A stretch of DNA of 64,000 nucleotides from Halanaerobium sp041694515 (GTDB lineage: Bacteria > Bacillota > Halanaerobiia > Halanaerobiales > Halanaerobiaceae). The DNA lies in the NCBI GenBank assembly GCA_041694515.1, contig JASMSZ010000035.1, positions 12,075 to 76,074 of the forward strand, in the 5' to 3' direction. The translations under genes and the position numbers were made by a program. Positions 8,625 to 17,530 of the stretch are shown here, one piece after another. The number at the start of each line of letters is the position of its first letter. Position 1 is the stretch's first letter. The notes below the pieces were generated by a model, which had not been told where the DNA came from, did not search any database, and saw only the letters and a program-made list of their open reading frames with translations.

Positions 8625-11600
8625 ATGACAAAAGCAATCACCTTAAGAGAAAGTGAAAATCTATATAAATATTTAATTTGTGATCAGGAAAAAAGGACTC
8701 TCTATTGTATTACAGATAATTCTGATTCAGAGGCAGTCAAAGCTGAAATCAAGAAGAAAGTTCATTTTGATTTGCATTCTTATCAATTACAAATAATTTC
8801 AGATTTAAGCCTGAAAGAAGAATTATTCTTAATCTGGCCTCAGATAATTAAAGATTTTGAGGTATATTTTTCTTTCAGTAATAACTGGCTGAAAAGGGCT
8901 CAGCTGTTTTTAGAAAATCAGGAATTGAAAATAAAAGTTGAAACAAAGATGGCACAGAAAACATTGTCACAGCCAAAAGTAATTGATTTTCTAAAAAACA
9001 ATATCGGTAAATATTTAAAACAGATAAAAAAGCTTAGTGTCCATAATGGAGATTTTTTGCCTGAGATCGAAGAAAAATCAGATCCCAGCAAATTTAAACA
9101 GCGTTCAGAAAGAGCTGCTCCTCCCTCTCAAAATTATTCAAATGGAGGCTCTCGCTCTTCTAAAAAGAAGAGGACAAAAAGTAAAGACCGTTATGGTCGA
9201 GTGATACGGGGTAAAAAAACTCATGACCTGATCGAGCTGGATACGGAAATCCCCTCAGTAATTGTAGAGGCTGACTTATTTGATATTGATGTTCGCCAGA
9301 CCCGCAGGGGAAGTTATCTATATATATTGAAAATTACTGACTATGAGAGTTCCATTTCTGCCAAAACATTCTGTGATGAAAAAGATGATTTTCTTGACAG
9401 CTTAAATAAGGGTCAGCATCTAAAAATCAGAGGTAAGGTGGCTTTTGATCCCTATAGTAAAGAATGGGGTATTATTTTTAATGATTTAATACCCTTAGCA
9501 AAAGAAAGCCGTCAGGATAAGGCAGAAGAAAAAAGAGTTGAACTGCATCTGCACACTCAGATGAGTGCCATGGATTCGATTATTAATGTTAAAGATGTAG
9601 TAAAAAGAGCTGGAGAATGGGGTCATAAGGCACTTGCAATTACTGATCACGGTGTTGTTCAGGCATTCCCTGATGCTTATGCTGCTGGAGAAAAACATGG
9701 AGTTCAGATTATCTATGGAGTTGAAGCTTATTTAGTTGATGATGGTGAACCAATAATCCATAACCCTTATTCGGAAAATTTAGATCAAACAGAATTTGTG
9801 GTATTTGATCTGGAGACTACTGGTTTAAATCCATCTCAACATGAAATAATTGAAATCGGTGCTGTTAAATTTAAAGGTGGAGAAAAGATTGATCAATTTA
9901 AATCATTTATTAATCCAGGAGTGCAGATACCGGCTAAAATTACAGACATTACTGGGATCAATGATCGGATGGTCAAGGATGCTCCACCTCTGGAGACAGT
10001 AATTAATGAATTTGTTAATTTTGCAGGTGAGGGAGTTCTGGCTGCTCATAATGCTGATTTTGATTACGGCTTTATAAGAACTGCACTCGAAAATTTAAAG
10101 ATAGAAAAAGATGATTATACTGTGCTGGACACTCTGGGGCTTTCCCGGGCAGTAGTTAAAGATAGTAAAAATCATAAGTTAAAAACTCTGGCAAAATATT
10201 TTGGTGTTGATCTAGAAAATCATCACAGAGCTTTAGATGATGCAGCTGCAACTGCAGAAGTTCTGAGCAATTTGCTTGAAATTATAAAAGATGATGGCTG
10301 TCAGAATTTAAATCAAATTAATAACTATACTTCTAAAATTGACTGGAAAGATTTAAGACCCTTCCACGCTGTAATACTTGCAAAAAATAAAAGAGGTTTA
10401 AAAAATCTTTATAAATTGATTTCTATCTCACATTTAAATAATTTTTATAAAAAACCTAGAATTTTAAAAAGTGTACTTTTACAGCACCGTGAAGGTTTGA
10501 TTATTGGTTCAGCCTGTGAGGCCGGACAAATTTATAAAGCTTTTGTGAACAATAGACCTCAAAACGAGATCAAAAAAATAGCAAAGCTTTATGATTATCT
10601 TGAATTACAACCTCTTGGTAATAATCAATTCTTAATTCCAGATAAAGTTAATTCTAAAGAAGATTTAAAAGAAATTAACAAAAAGATTTATCAGCTGGGT
10701 CAGAAATTAGATAAACCTGTGGTGGCTACAACAGATGCTCATTTTTTAGATCCTAAAGACAGTATCTTCAGAGAAATTTTACAGACCGGACAGGGTTTTA
10801 ATGATGCCGATCAGCAGCCTCCTATTTATTATAGAACTACAGGGGAAATGCTGGAAGAATTTTCTTATTTTGGTGAGGAGACTGCAAAAGAAATTGTAGT
10901 AGATAATCCAAATAAGATAGCAGCTCAGATTGATAAAATAAAGCCGATTCCGGGTGGTCTGTTTACTCCAGAGATTGAAGGAGCAGAGGCAGAAATACGT
11001 AAAATGTCTTATGAGAGGGCCCATCAGTTTTATGGAGAAAAACTGCCGCAGCTTGTAATAGACAGACTGGAAAAAGAATTATCTTCAATTATTGAAAACG
11101 GATTTGCTGTTATTTATTTAATAGCTCATAAACTGGTAAAAAAATCTCTTGAAGATGGTTACCTTGTTGGTTCCAGGGGGTCGGTTGGTTCTTCTTTTGT
11201 TGCTACAATGACTGAAATTACGGAGGTTAATCCTCTACCCCCTCATTACCGCTGTCCTGAATGTTCTAAACATGAGTTTATTACTGATGGTTCAATTGGG
11301 ACCGGAGTAGATTTACCAGATAAAGTCTGTCCAGACTGTGGTTGTGAATATCTCAAAGATGGGTTTGATATCCCCTTTGAAGTTTTTATGGGTTTTAAGG
11401 GAGATAAAGTACCGGATATTGATTTAAATTTTTCCGGTGAATATCAGAGTAAGATTCACAAATACACGGAAGAGTTTTTTGGTAGAGATTATGTATATAA
11501 AGCGGGTACCATTTCTACAATCGCAGATCGTACTGCCTTTGGTTTTGTCAAAAATTATCTTGATGATAAAGGAATGGATGTTAAGAGGGCAGAAATTGAT

Positions 11601-12836
11601 CGACTGGTAGCTGGATGTACAGGTGTGCGCAGAACAACCGGTCAGCACCCGGGTGGTTTAATGATTGTACCAAAAGCTAACAGTATTTTTGATTTTAGCC
11701 CGATTCAGCATCCAGCCAATGATCAGGCTACAGATATCAGAACAACCCACTTTGATTATCATTCTATTAGTGGTAGAATTTTGAAACTTGATTTACTCGG
11801 GCATGATGATCCTACTTCACTTAGACTGCTGCAGGATATGACAGGGATTGAGCCCAAAGATATTCCTCTCGATGATCCGGATACAATGAGTATTTTTTCG
11901 AGCACGGAAATTCTGGGGGTTGATCCAGATTTACTGGGAACTGATATTGGAACTCTGGGAATTCCTGAGTTTGGGACATCATTTGTCCAGCAAATGCTCA
12001 GAGATACCAGACCAACCACTTTTGCTGAACTGATTCGAATCAGTGGACTGTCCCATGGAACAGATGTCTGGTTGAACAATGCTCAGAATTTGATTAGAGA
12101 TGGAAAAGCAGAGCTGGCCGAAGTTATTTCGGTTCGTGATGATATTATGAACTATCTCCTACAGCGGGGGGTTGAATCTTCAACAGCTTTCTGGATTATG
12201 GAGCATGTCCGTAAAGGTAAAGGTTTAACTGAGGAAGAAGAACAGGCAATGCGCGAAAACAATGTGCCGGACTGGTATATTGATTCCTGTAAGAAAATTA
12301 AATATATGTTTCCAAAAGCCCATGCTGCAGCCTATGTAACTATGGCTTATCGAATCGCTTATTTTAAAGTCCATCATCCAGCTGCCTTTTATACCTCCTA
12401 TTTTTCTATTAAAGCTGGTGATTTTGATGCTCAGCTGGCCTGTAATGGTAGACAAACAGTGGTCAATAAAATTGAAGAGCTGGAAGCTTTAGGAAATGAG
12501 ATGACAGCAAAAGAAAATGGAACCCTTACAGTTCTGAGGATTGTACTGGAAGCAATGATGAGGGGGATTGAATTTTTACCGGTTGACATTTATGAATCTG
12601 AAACAAATCGTTTTATTAAAAAAGATGATAATAAACTTTTAGCACCCCTGATCAGTCTGCAGGGATTGGGAGGAAGTGCTGCCGAAAGTGTGGTAATTGA
12701 AAGACAAAAATCTGATTTTACCTCAATCGAAGAATTATCAAATAGAACCTCACTTACATCTACAGTTATTGAAATCTTAAGAGAACACGGTTCACTGGAT
12801 GGAATGCCGGAGAGAAATCAACTTTCTCTGTTTTAA
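8625..12836 (+). CDS. polC: DNA polymerase III alpha subunit, PolC type
   Basis: The replicative polymerase of low-GC Gram-positives, with built-in proofreading. Domain order is N-terminal region, a basic linker near residues 160-200, OB fold about 210-300, PHP starting at ELHLHTQM near 304, and the inserted 3'-5' exonuclease (DLETTG near 395, then HNADFDYGF and HRALDDAAAT). The rest of PHP follows, then a zinc module (CPECSK near 875, CPDCGCEY), and the palm aspartates in PDIDLNFSG near 929. The 1403 residues are normal. GGAAGGAG precedes the ATG. The TAA stop touches the repeat cluster that starts at 12837. Exonuclease and polymerase residues all appear intact. Confidence 0.97.
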   Translation: MTKAITLRESENLYKYLICDQEKRTLYCITDNSDSEAVKAEIKKKVHFDLHSYQLQIISDLSLKEELFLIWPQIIKDFEVYFSFSNNWLKRAQLFLENQELKIKVETKMAQKTLSQPKVIDFLKNNIGKYLKQIKKLSVHNGDFLPEIEEKSDPSKFKQRSERAAPPSQNYSNGGSRSSKKKRTKSKDRYGRVIRGKKTHDLIELDTEIPSVIVEADLFDIDVRQTRRGSYLYILKITDYESSISAKTFCDEKDDFLDSLNKGQHLKIRGKVAFDPYSKEWGIIFNDLIPLAKESRQDKAEEKRVELHLHTQMSAMDSIINVKDVVKRAGEWGHKALAITDHGVVQAFPDAYAAGEKHGVQIIYGVEAYLVDDGEPIIHNPYSENLDQTEFVVFDLETTGLNPSQHEIIEIGAVKFKGGEKIDQFKSFINPGVQIPAKITDITGINDRMVKDAPPLETVINEFVNFAGEGVLAAHNADFDYGFIRTALENLKIEKDDYTVLDTLGLSRAVVKDSKNHKLKTLAKYFGVDLENHHRALDDAAATAEVLSNLLEIIKDDGCQNLNQINNYTSKIDWKDLRPFHAVILAKNKRGLKNLYKLISISHLNNFYKKPRILKSVLLQHREGLIIGSACEAGQIYKAFVNNRPQNEIKKIAKLYDYLELQPLGNNQFLIPDKVNSKEDLKEINKKIYQLGQKLDKPVVATTDAHFLDPKDSIFREILQTGQGFNDADQQPPIYYRTTGEMLEEFSYFGEETAKEIVVDNPNKIAAQIDKIKPIPGGLFTPEIEGAEAEIRKMSYERAHQFYGEKLPQLVIDRLEKELSSIIENGFAVIYLIAHKLVKKSLEDGYLVGSRGSVGSSFVATMTEITEVNPLPPHYRCPECSKHEFITDGSIGTGVDLPDKVCPDCGCEYLKDGFDIPFEVFMGFKGDKVPDIDLNFSGEYQSKIHKYTEEFFGRDYVYKAGTISTIADRTAFGFVKNYLDDKGMDVKRAEIDRLVAGCTGVRRTTGQHPGGLMIVPKANSIFDFSPIQHPANDQATDIRTTHFDYHSISGRILKLDLLGHDDPTSLRLLQDMTGIEPKDIPLDDPDTMSIFSSTEILGVDPDLLGTDIGTLGIPEFGTSFVQQMLRDTRPTTFAELIRISGLSHGTDVWLNNAQNLIRDGKAELAEVISVRDDIMNYLLQRGVESSTAFWIMEHVRKGKGLTEEEEQAMRENNVPDWYIDSCKKIKYMFPKAHAAAYVTMAYRIAYFKVHHPAAFYTSYFSIKAGDFDAQLACNGRQTVVNKIEELEALGNEMTAKENGTLTVLRIVLEAMMRGIEFLPVDIYESETNRFIKKDDNKLLAPLISLQGLGGSAAESVVIERQKSDFTSIEELSNRTSLTSTVIEILREHGSLDGMPERNQLSLF

Positions 12837-12928
12837 CGTTAGGTACCATAACGTTAGGTACGTTAGGTACCAGGTACAAAAACGCGTTTTTGTACCTGGT
12901 ACCGTTCGGTTTGGTACCGTTCGGTTCT
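12837..12928 (+). repeat. Cluster of short direct repeats and a 38-bp perfect palindrome after polC
   Basis: The decamer CGTTAGGTAC occurs three times (12837-12846, 12852-12861, 12861-12870, the last two sharing one base). A perfect 38-bp palindrome at 12866-12903 is centred on ACGCGT and is built from GGTACCAGGTAC and its complement. The 14-mer GGTACCGTTCGGTT then occurs twice (12898-12911 and 12913-12926). The cluster begins directly after the polC stop and ends just before the rimP promoter. It could be an interspersed repeat family of the genome; within this window it is unique. Confidence 0.8.
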
Positions 12929-12938
12929 ATTAAAAAAC

Positions 12939-12967
12939 TTGCAAGTCTAAATAAGCTGTGATAGAAT
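12939..12967 (+). promoter_or_regulatory. Promoter of the rimP-nusA-infB operon
   Basis: TTGCAA at 12939-12944, a 17-bp spacer and TAGAAT at 12962-12967, with a TGA just before the -10 giving an extended -10 element. It lies 130 bases upstream of rimP and just after the repeat cluster. Confidence 0.7.
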
Positions 12968-13009
12968 TATAAAGGAAAGAGTTCTGATAAATACTTATGT
13001 TGACTTTAG

Positions 13010-13037
13010 GAGTGGGGATGTCTTCCCACTCTTTTAT
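13010..13037 (+). terminator. Leader hairpin with T-tract upstream of rimP (possible attenuator)
   Basis: GAGTGGGGA pairs with TTCCCACTC (9 bp, one G-T) around a TGTC loop at 13019-13022, followed by TTTTATTAT. It stands between the promoter at 12939 and the rimP start, so it would terminate the operon's own leader transcript unless bypassed. Leader terminators before rimP operons have been described in bacteria; whether this one is regulated is inference. Confidence 0.55.
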
Positions 13038-13097
13038 TATAGTTTAAGAAAAAATTATATTGTAAAATTAAATATTTAAGAAAGTGGGGTGTTTTAT

Positions 13098-13559
13098 TTG
13101 GGAAAAGTTGCTGAAACAGTAACAGATTTTGTACTTCCTATTGCCCATAGTGAAGATTTAAATTTAATTGATGTTGAATTTTTAAAAGAAGGTAGTGACT
13201 GGGTCTTACGTATTTTTTTAGAAAATAAAGACGGAGATCTAACTATAGAGGAATGCGAAAAAGTAAGCCGAGCTTTGAGTATTATTCTAGATGAAGAAGA
13301 TCCAATAGATAAAAGATATATTCTTGAAGTCTCTTCTCCGGGGCTGGAAAGACCACTTAAAACTGAAGAGGATTTTGAACGTTTTACGGGAGAATTGATT
13401 GCAGTTAAAACTTTTAAGAAAATCAACGGCCAAAAAGAATTTATTGGAATTCTAAAGGGTTTTGAAAACGAAAAAATAATTTTAAACTTAAAAAATGATA
13501 AAGAGCTAATAATTGATTACAGTTTAGTAGCACGAGCTAATTTAACTTTTGAAATTTAA
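13098..13559 (+). CDS. rimP: Ribosome maturation factor RimP
   Basis: Cytosolic factor for 30S subunit maturation. The N-terminal domain (VTDFVLPIAHSEDLNLIDVEF), the conserved ISxxLDEEDPIDKRYILEVSSPGLERPL region at about residues 65-98, and a C-terminal SH3-like barrel from about 100 are all present. I chose TTG 13098 (M-GKVAETV) because GGGGTG lies 7 bases upstream; a GTG at 13089 falls inside that site. The length is 153 residues. It leads the rimP-nusA-ylxR-infB-rbfA operon. Confidence 0.94.
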   Translation: MGKVAETVTDFVLPIAHSEDLNLIDVEFLKEGSDWVLRIFLENKDGDLTIEECEKVSRALSIILDEEDPIDKRYILEVSSPGLERPLKTEEDFERFTGELIAVKTFKKINGQKEFIGILKGFENEKIILNLKNDKELIIDYSLVARANLTFEI

Positions 13560-13576
13560 AATAAGGGGGTAAAAAT

Positions 13577-14740
13577 ATGAATGTAGAATTCATTCAGGCC
13601 CTGGATGATATAGAAAAAGATAAAGGAATATCTAAGGATGTATTATTAGAGGCCATCGAAACAGCTTTAGTTTCTGCTTATAAAAAAGATTTTGGTTCTA
13701 AAGATAATGTCAGAATTGAAATTTCTGCAGAAGCTGGAGAAGTTGAGGTATATTCTCGTAAAGAAGTTGTAGAAGAGGTAGAAAATGAAAATAGCGAGAT
13801 TTCTTTAACTGAAGCTAGAAAGATAGATAACAAATATGAAATTGGTGATATTGTAGAGATTGAAGTAACTCCTGCCAATTTTGGTCGAATTGCAGCTCAA
13901 ACAGCCAAGCAGGTTGTTATGCAGAGGATTAGAGAGGCCGAAAGAGATGTGATTTTTGATCGCTACAAGGAGAAAGAAGATGAACTGATAACAGGTACAA
14001 TTCAGCGTTTTCATAACGATAATATTTTAATTGATATGGGTAAAACAGAAGCGCTATTACCACCTTCTGAACAGATTGCTGGAGAAAGATATGAAATTGG
14101 GGAAAGAATTAAACTTTATGTAGTGGAAGTTAGCACAACCAATAAAGGTCCCCGGATTTTAGTTTCTAGAACTCATCCGGGTCTTTTAAAAAGACTTTTT
14201 GAAATTGAAGTTCCAGAAATTTTTCAGGGTCTTGTTGAAATCAAGGCAGTGGCCAGAGAAGCAGGTCAGCGTTCTAAAATGGCTGTAAGTAGTTCTGACA
14301 GCCAGGTTGATCCAGTAGGTGCCTGTGTTGGTCCGAGGGGAATGAGAGTTCAGGCAGTTGTTAAACAGTTAAATAATGAAAAAATTGATATTGTAAAATG
14401 GGATGAAAACCCGGAAGAATTTGTTGCAAACGCCTTAAATCCTGCTGAAGTTGTCAATGTAAGGATTAATAAATCTGATAAAATTGCCGAAGTGGTAGTT
14501 CCAGATTTTCAGCTTTCACTGGCAATTGGTAAAGAAGGACAAAATGCCAGGCTTGCTGCAAAATTGACAGGCTGGAAAGTAGATATTAAAAAAGAATCTG
14601 AAATTGAAGCAGAACCTGAAAATATTGAAGAAATTGAAGAAAAAACAGTTGGAAAAGCTAATGATAATTTAATTGATAATATGGCAGATGATGTAGAAGA
14701 TTTAAAAAAGGATGCTGAAGAGGCTGAAAAGCTTAATTAA
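13577..14740 (+). CDS. nusA: Transcription elongation/termination factor NusA
   Basis: Binds RNA polymerase and modulates pausing, termination and antitermination. The N-terminal polymerase-binding domain covers about 1-125, an S1 domain about 132-200 (GTIQRFHNDNILIDMGKTEALLP), and two KH domains follow (VGPRGMRVQAVVKQL and AIGKEGQNARLAAKLTGWKVDI). The end is a short acidic tail rather than the acidic repeats of proteobacterial NusA, as is usual for Firmicutes. GGGGG precedes the ATG. The length is 387. Confidence 0.97.
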   Translation: MNVEFIQALDDIEKDKGISKDVLLEAIETALVSAYKKDFGSKDNVRIEISAEAGEVEVYSRKEVVEEVENENSEISLTEARKIDNKYEIGDIVEIEVTPANFGRIAAQTAKQVVMQRIREAERDVIFDRYKEKEDELITGTIQRFHNDNILIDMGKTEALLPPSEQIAGERYEIGERIKLYVVEVSTTNKGPRILVSRTHPGLLKRLFEIEVPEIFQGLVEIKAVAREAGQRSKMAVSSSDSQVDPVGACVGPRGMRVQAVVKQLNNEKIDIVKWDENPEEFVANALNPAEVVNVRINKSDKIAEVVVPDFQLSLAIGKEGQNARLAAKLTGWKVDIKKESEIEAEPENIEEIEEKTVGKANDNLIDNMADDVEDLKKDAEEAEKLN

Positions 14741-14797
14741 ATTTTAATAATAGCAATAAATCAGAATTAATTAAAAAAATCTTGAGGAGGATTGAGA

Positions 14798-15058
14798 TTG
14801 CAGAGCAGAAGTCCTATTAGAAAATGTGTGGGTTGTGGTGCCAGAAGAGATAAAATTGAACTTTTAAGAGTGGTAAATAATAAAGGTGATATTTTGGTTG
14901 ATCCAGGAGGTAGAACACCTGGACGTGGTGCTTATCTCTGTCCTAATATGGATTGTTTGGATAAAGCAGTAGAAAAAAATTCACTAAAAAAGGCATTAAA
15001 GATCGAGATTTCTGATGAAATTTACGAACAAATTTCGGAGGAGATCAAACATGATTAA
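14798..15058 (+). CDS. rnpM: YlxR family RNA-binding protein (RnpM)
   Basis: A short DUF448/YlxR protein. RKCVGCGARRDKIELLR at residues 7-23 and the GGRTPGRGAYLC stretch define the family. Bacillus YlxR has been reported to bind the RNase P RNA and is now called RnpM; function here is by family. TTG 14798 is the start because GAGGAGG ends 7 bases upstream, giving 86 residues. It lies between nusA and infB. The L7Ae-like ylxQ gene that normally follows is missing: infB begins 30 bases after this stop. Confidence 0.9.
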   Translation: MQSRSPIRKCVGCGARRDKIELLRVVNNKGDILVDPGGRTPGRGAYLCPNMDCLDKAVEKNSLKKALKIEISDEIYEQISEEIKHD

Positions 15059-15088
15059 CTAACAGTAGAATATTTTGGAGGTGCAAGT

Positions 15089-17134
15089 ATGGCAAAAATT
15101 AGAGTATATAATCTAGCTCATGAGCTGGATATGGATAGTAAAGAAGTAATTGAAATATTAAATGATCTTGATATTGAAGTATCAAGTCATATGAGTACAA
15201 TAACCGATGAAACAGCAGAACTTGTAAAGGATATGTATACTGATGACAGTCAGCAAGAAAGTAAAGAAGTTAAAGCAGAAACTGTAGAAACTGATTCTGA
15301 AAACAAAGAGGAAAAAGAAGAAGACGATCCTAATACTGAGGCTGAAGTAAAAGCTGATAAAGCAGAAGCAGTTCAAGAAGCAGTGGAAATAGAAACTCCG
15401 ATTACTGTCAAAGAATTTGCTGAGGAAATTGGTGAAGCTCCTAATAATTTAATTGTTGAATTAATGAATATGGGAGTTATGGCCAATGTAAATCAGAGTC
15501 TGGATCAAGACACACTGGAATTATTGTCTGAAGAGCTGGGGATAAATATCAAATTTAAATCTGAAGAGGAAGAAAAAGTTTCCTTACGAGTTGGGCCAGA
15601 AATTGAAGATAAAGAAGAAGATTTAGAAACTCGACCACCCATAGTAACAGTAATGGGTCATGTTGACCATGGTAAAACTACTCTCCTTGATTCAATTAGA
15701 GAAAGTAGAGTTGCTGGTAGTGAAGCAGGTGGAATTACTCAGCATATTGGTGCTTATCAGGCTGAGGTAGACAATAAAAAAATCACCTTTATTGATACCC
15801 CGGGTCATGAGGCTTTTACAGCTATGAGAGCACGCGGTGCCCAGTTAACTGATATTGCAGTTTTAGTAGTTGCTGCAGATGATGGCATTATGCCTCAGAC
15901 AGAAGAAGCAATTAACCATGCTAAAGCTGCAGGAATTCCAATTATTGTTGCAATTAATAAAATAGATAAAGCTAATGCACAACCTGATAGAGTTAAACAG
16001 GAATTAACTGAGTACGGTTTAGTTCCTGAAGACTGGGGTGGAAATACAATTTGTGTTAATGTTTCTGCTTTACAGCAGCAGAACATTGGTGAGCTTTTAG
16101 AAATGATTATCCTGGTTTCAGAAATGGAAGAATTAAAAGCAAATCCTAACAGATTAGCAGAAGGTATTGTTATTGAAGCAGAACTGGATAAGGGTCGTGG
16201 TCCGGTAGCTACTGTATTAGTTAAAAATGGTACCCTGGAAGTAGGAGATCCTATTTTAGCTGGTTTAACATCCGGTCGAGTTAGAGCCATGTTCAATGAA
16301 TTTGGTGATTCTTTAGATGCGGCTGGACCATCTTCAGCTGTTGAGGTACTTGGATTTAATGAGGTTCCTGCAGCAGGTGACTTTGTTCAGGTTCTAGAAA
16401 ACGAACGACACGCTAGAGATGTAGCTTCTGATAGACAGGATGAAAAAAGACAATCTGAACTGAAATCTGATGCTAAGGTTTCTTTAGATGACCTTTATAA
16501 GCAGATTCAGGAAGGTGAAGTTAAAGAATTAAATATTATTATAAAAGCTGATGTTCAGGGTTCAATAGAAGCATTAAGAACTTCATTAGAAAGATTAGGT
16601 ACAGAAGAGGTAACTGTTAATGTTATTCACACCGGTGTAGGTGGAGTAAACGAAACAGATGTTAATCTGGCAAGTGCTTCCAATGCTATCATTATTGGAT
16701 TTAATGTCAGACCTGATAATAATGCTCTTAAAGCAGCAGAAAAAGAAAAGGTAGATGTTAGAACTTATAGAGTTATTTATAAAGCTTTAGAAGACATTAA
16801 AGATGCAATGGCCGGACTGCTTGATCCAGAACTTAAAGAAGAAATTACTGGTAGAGCAGAAGTTAGAGACACTTTTAAGGTTCCTGATGTAGGTATCATT
16901 GCTGGTGCATATATTACTGATGGTCATGTAAATCGTAATTATGATGCTCGCTTAATAAGAGATGGAGTAGTTATTCATGAAGGAACAATTTCTTCACTCA
17001 AAAGATTTGAAAATGATGTAAGAGAAGTAAAGTCTGGTTATGAGTGTGGAATTGGAATTGAAAATTACAATGATCTCAAAGTTGGAGATATTATTGAATT
17101 CTATACTTATAAGGAGATCAAAAGAACCTTATAG
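15089..17134 (+). CDS. infB: Translation initiation factor IF-2
   Basis: GTPase that delivers initiator tRNA to the 30S subunit. Two IF2 N-terminal modules (about residues 3-50 and 105-155) flank a lysine- and glutamate-rich linker. The G domain begins with GHVDHGKTTLLD near 189, with DTPGHEAFT (G3) and NKIDKA (G4). EF-Tu-like domain 2, the IF-2 domain 3 (DVQGSIEALR) and the C-terminal tRNA-binding domain follow. The 681 residues put it among shorter IF-2 forms. GGAGGTG precedes the ATG. Confidence 0.97.
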   Translation: MAKIRVYNLAHELDMDSKEVIEILNDLDIEVSSHMSTITDETAELVKDMYTDDSQQESKEVKAETVETDSENKEEKEEDDPNTEAEVKADKAEAVQEAVEIETPITVKEFAEEIGEAPNNLIVELMNMGVMANVNQSLDQDTLELLSEELGINIKFKSEEEEKVSLRVGPEIEDKEEDLETRPPIVTVMGHVDHGKTTLLDSIRESRVAGSEAGGITQHIGAYQAEVDNKKITFIDTPGHEAFTAMRARGAQLTDIAVLVVAADDGIMPQTEEAINHAKAAGIPIIVAINKIDKANAQPDRVKQELTEYGLVPEDWGGNTICVNVSALQQQNIGELLEMIILVSEMEELKANPNRLAEGIVIEAELDKGRGPVATVLVKNGTLEVGDPILAGLTSGRVRAMFNEFGDSLDAAGPSSAVEVLGFNEVPAAGDFVQVLENERHARDVASDRQDEKRQSELKSDAKVSLDDLYKQIQEGEVKELNIIIKADVQGSIEALRTSLERLGTEEVTVNVIHTGVGGVNETDVNLASASNAIIIGFNVRPDNNALKAAEKEKVDVRTYRVIYKALEDIKDAMAGLLDPELKEEITGRAEVRDTFKVPDVGIIAGAYITDGHVNRNYDARLIRDGVVIHEGTISSLKRFENDVREVKSGYECGIGIENYNDLKVGDIIEFYTYKEIKRTL

Positions 17135-17146
17135 AGGTGAGGCAAA

Positions 17147-17530
17147 ATGAAGAACAAACGTGCAGTCCGAGTTGGAGAATTATTGAAAGAAGAAATAAGT
17201 CAGATTGTGTTAAGAGAAATGAAAGATCCAAGAATTGGTTTTGTCTCTGTTACTGATGTTGAAGTCAGTGGAGATTTAAGGCATGCTAAGGTTTTTATTA
17301 GTGTTTATGGCAGTGATAAAGAAAAGGAAGAAACTCTGGCTGGCCTGCAGCAGGCACAGGGCTTTGTCCGTAAACTTGTAGGCGAAAGAGTTAAAATTCA
17401 TCATACCCCGGAGATTATATTCCGTTATGATGATTCGATAGAAAATGGAGTTCATATTTCCGAAATAATAAAAGATCTAAAAGAAACAGGAGAGATAAAG
17501 GAGTCTGACTCTGATGCAGAAAAAAATTAA
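17147..17530 (+). CDS. rbfA: Ribosome-binding factor A
   Basis: Small KH-fold factor for 16S rRNA processing and 30S maturation. RAVRVGELLKEEISQIVLREMKDPRIGFVSVTDVEVS is spread across the first 45 residues, and the KVFISVYG strand and RKLVGERVKIHHTPEIIFRYDDS region complete the fold. The acidic tail is common in the order. GAGGTGAGG precedes the ATG. The 3' end overlaps nrnA by 17 bases. Confidence 0.95.
   Translation: MKNKRAVRVGELLKEEISQIVLREMKDPRIGFVSVTDVEVSGDLRHAKVFISVYGSDKEKEETLAGLQQAQGFVRKLVGERVKIHHTPEIIFRYDDSIENGVHISEIIKDLKETGEIKESDSDAEKN

Noticed and set aside
11759..12079. Long minus-strand frame inside polC, and similar frames inside infB, pnp, ispG and rnjA
   Set aside because: They are antisense to intact conserved genes, without ribosome sites or recognisable products.
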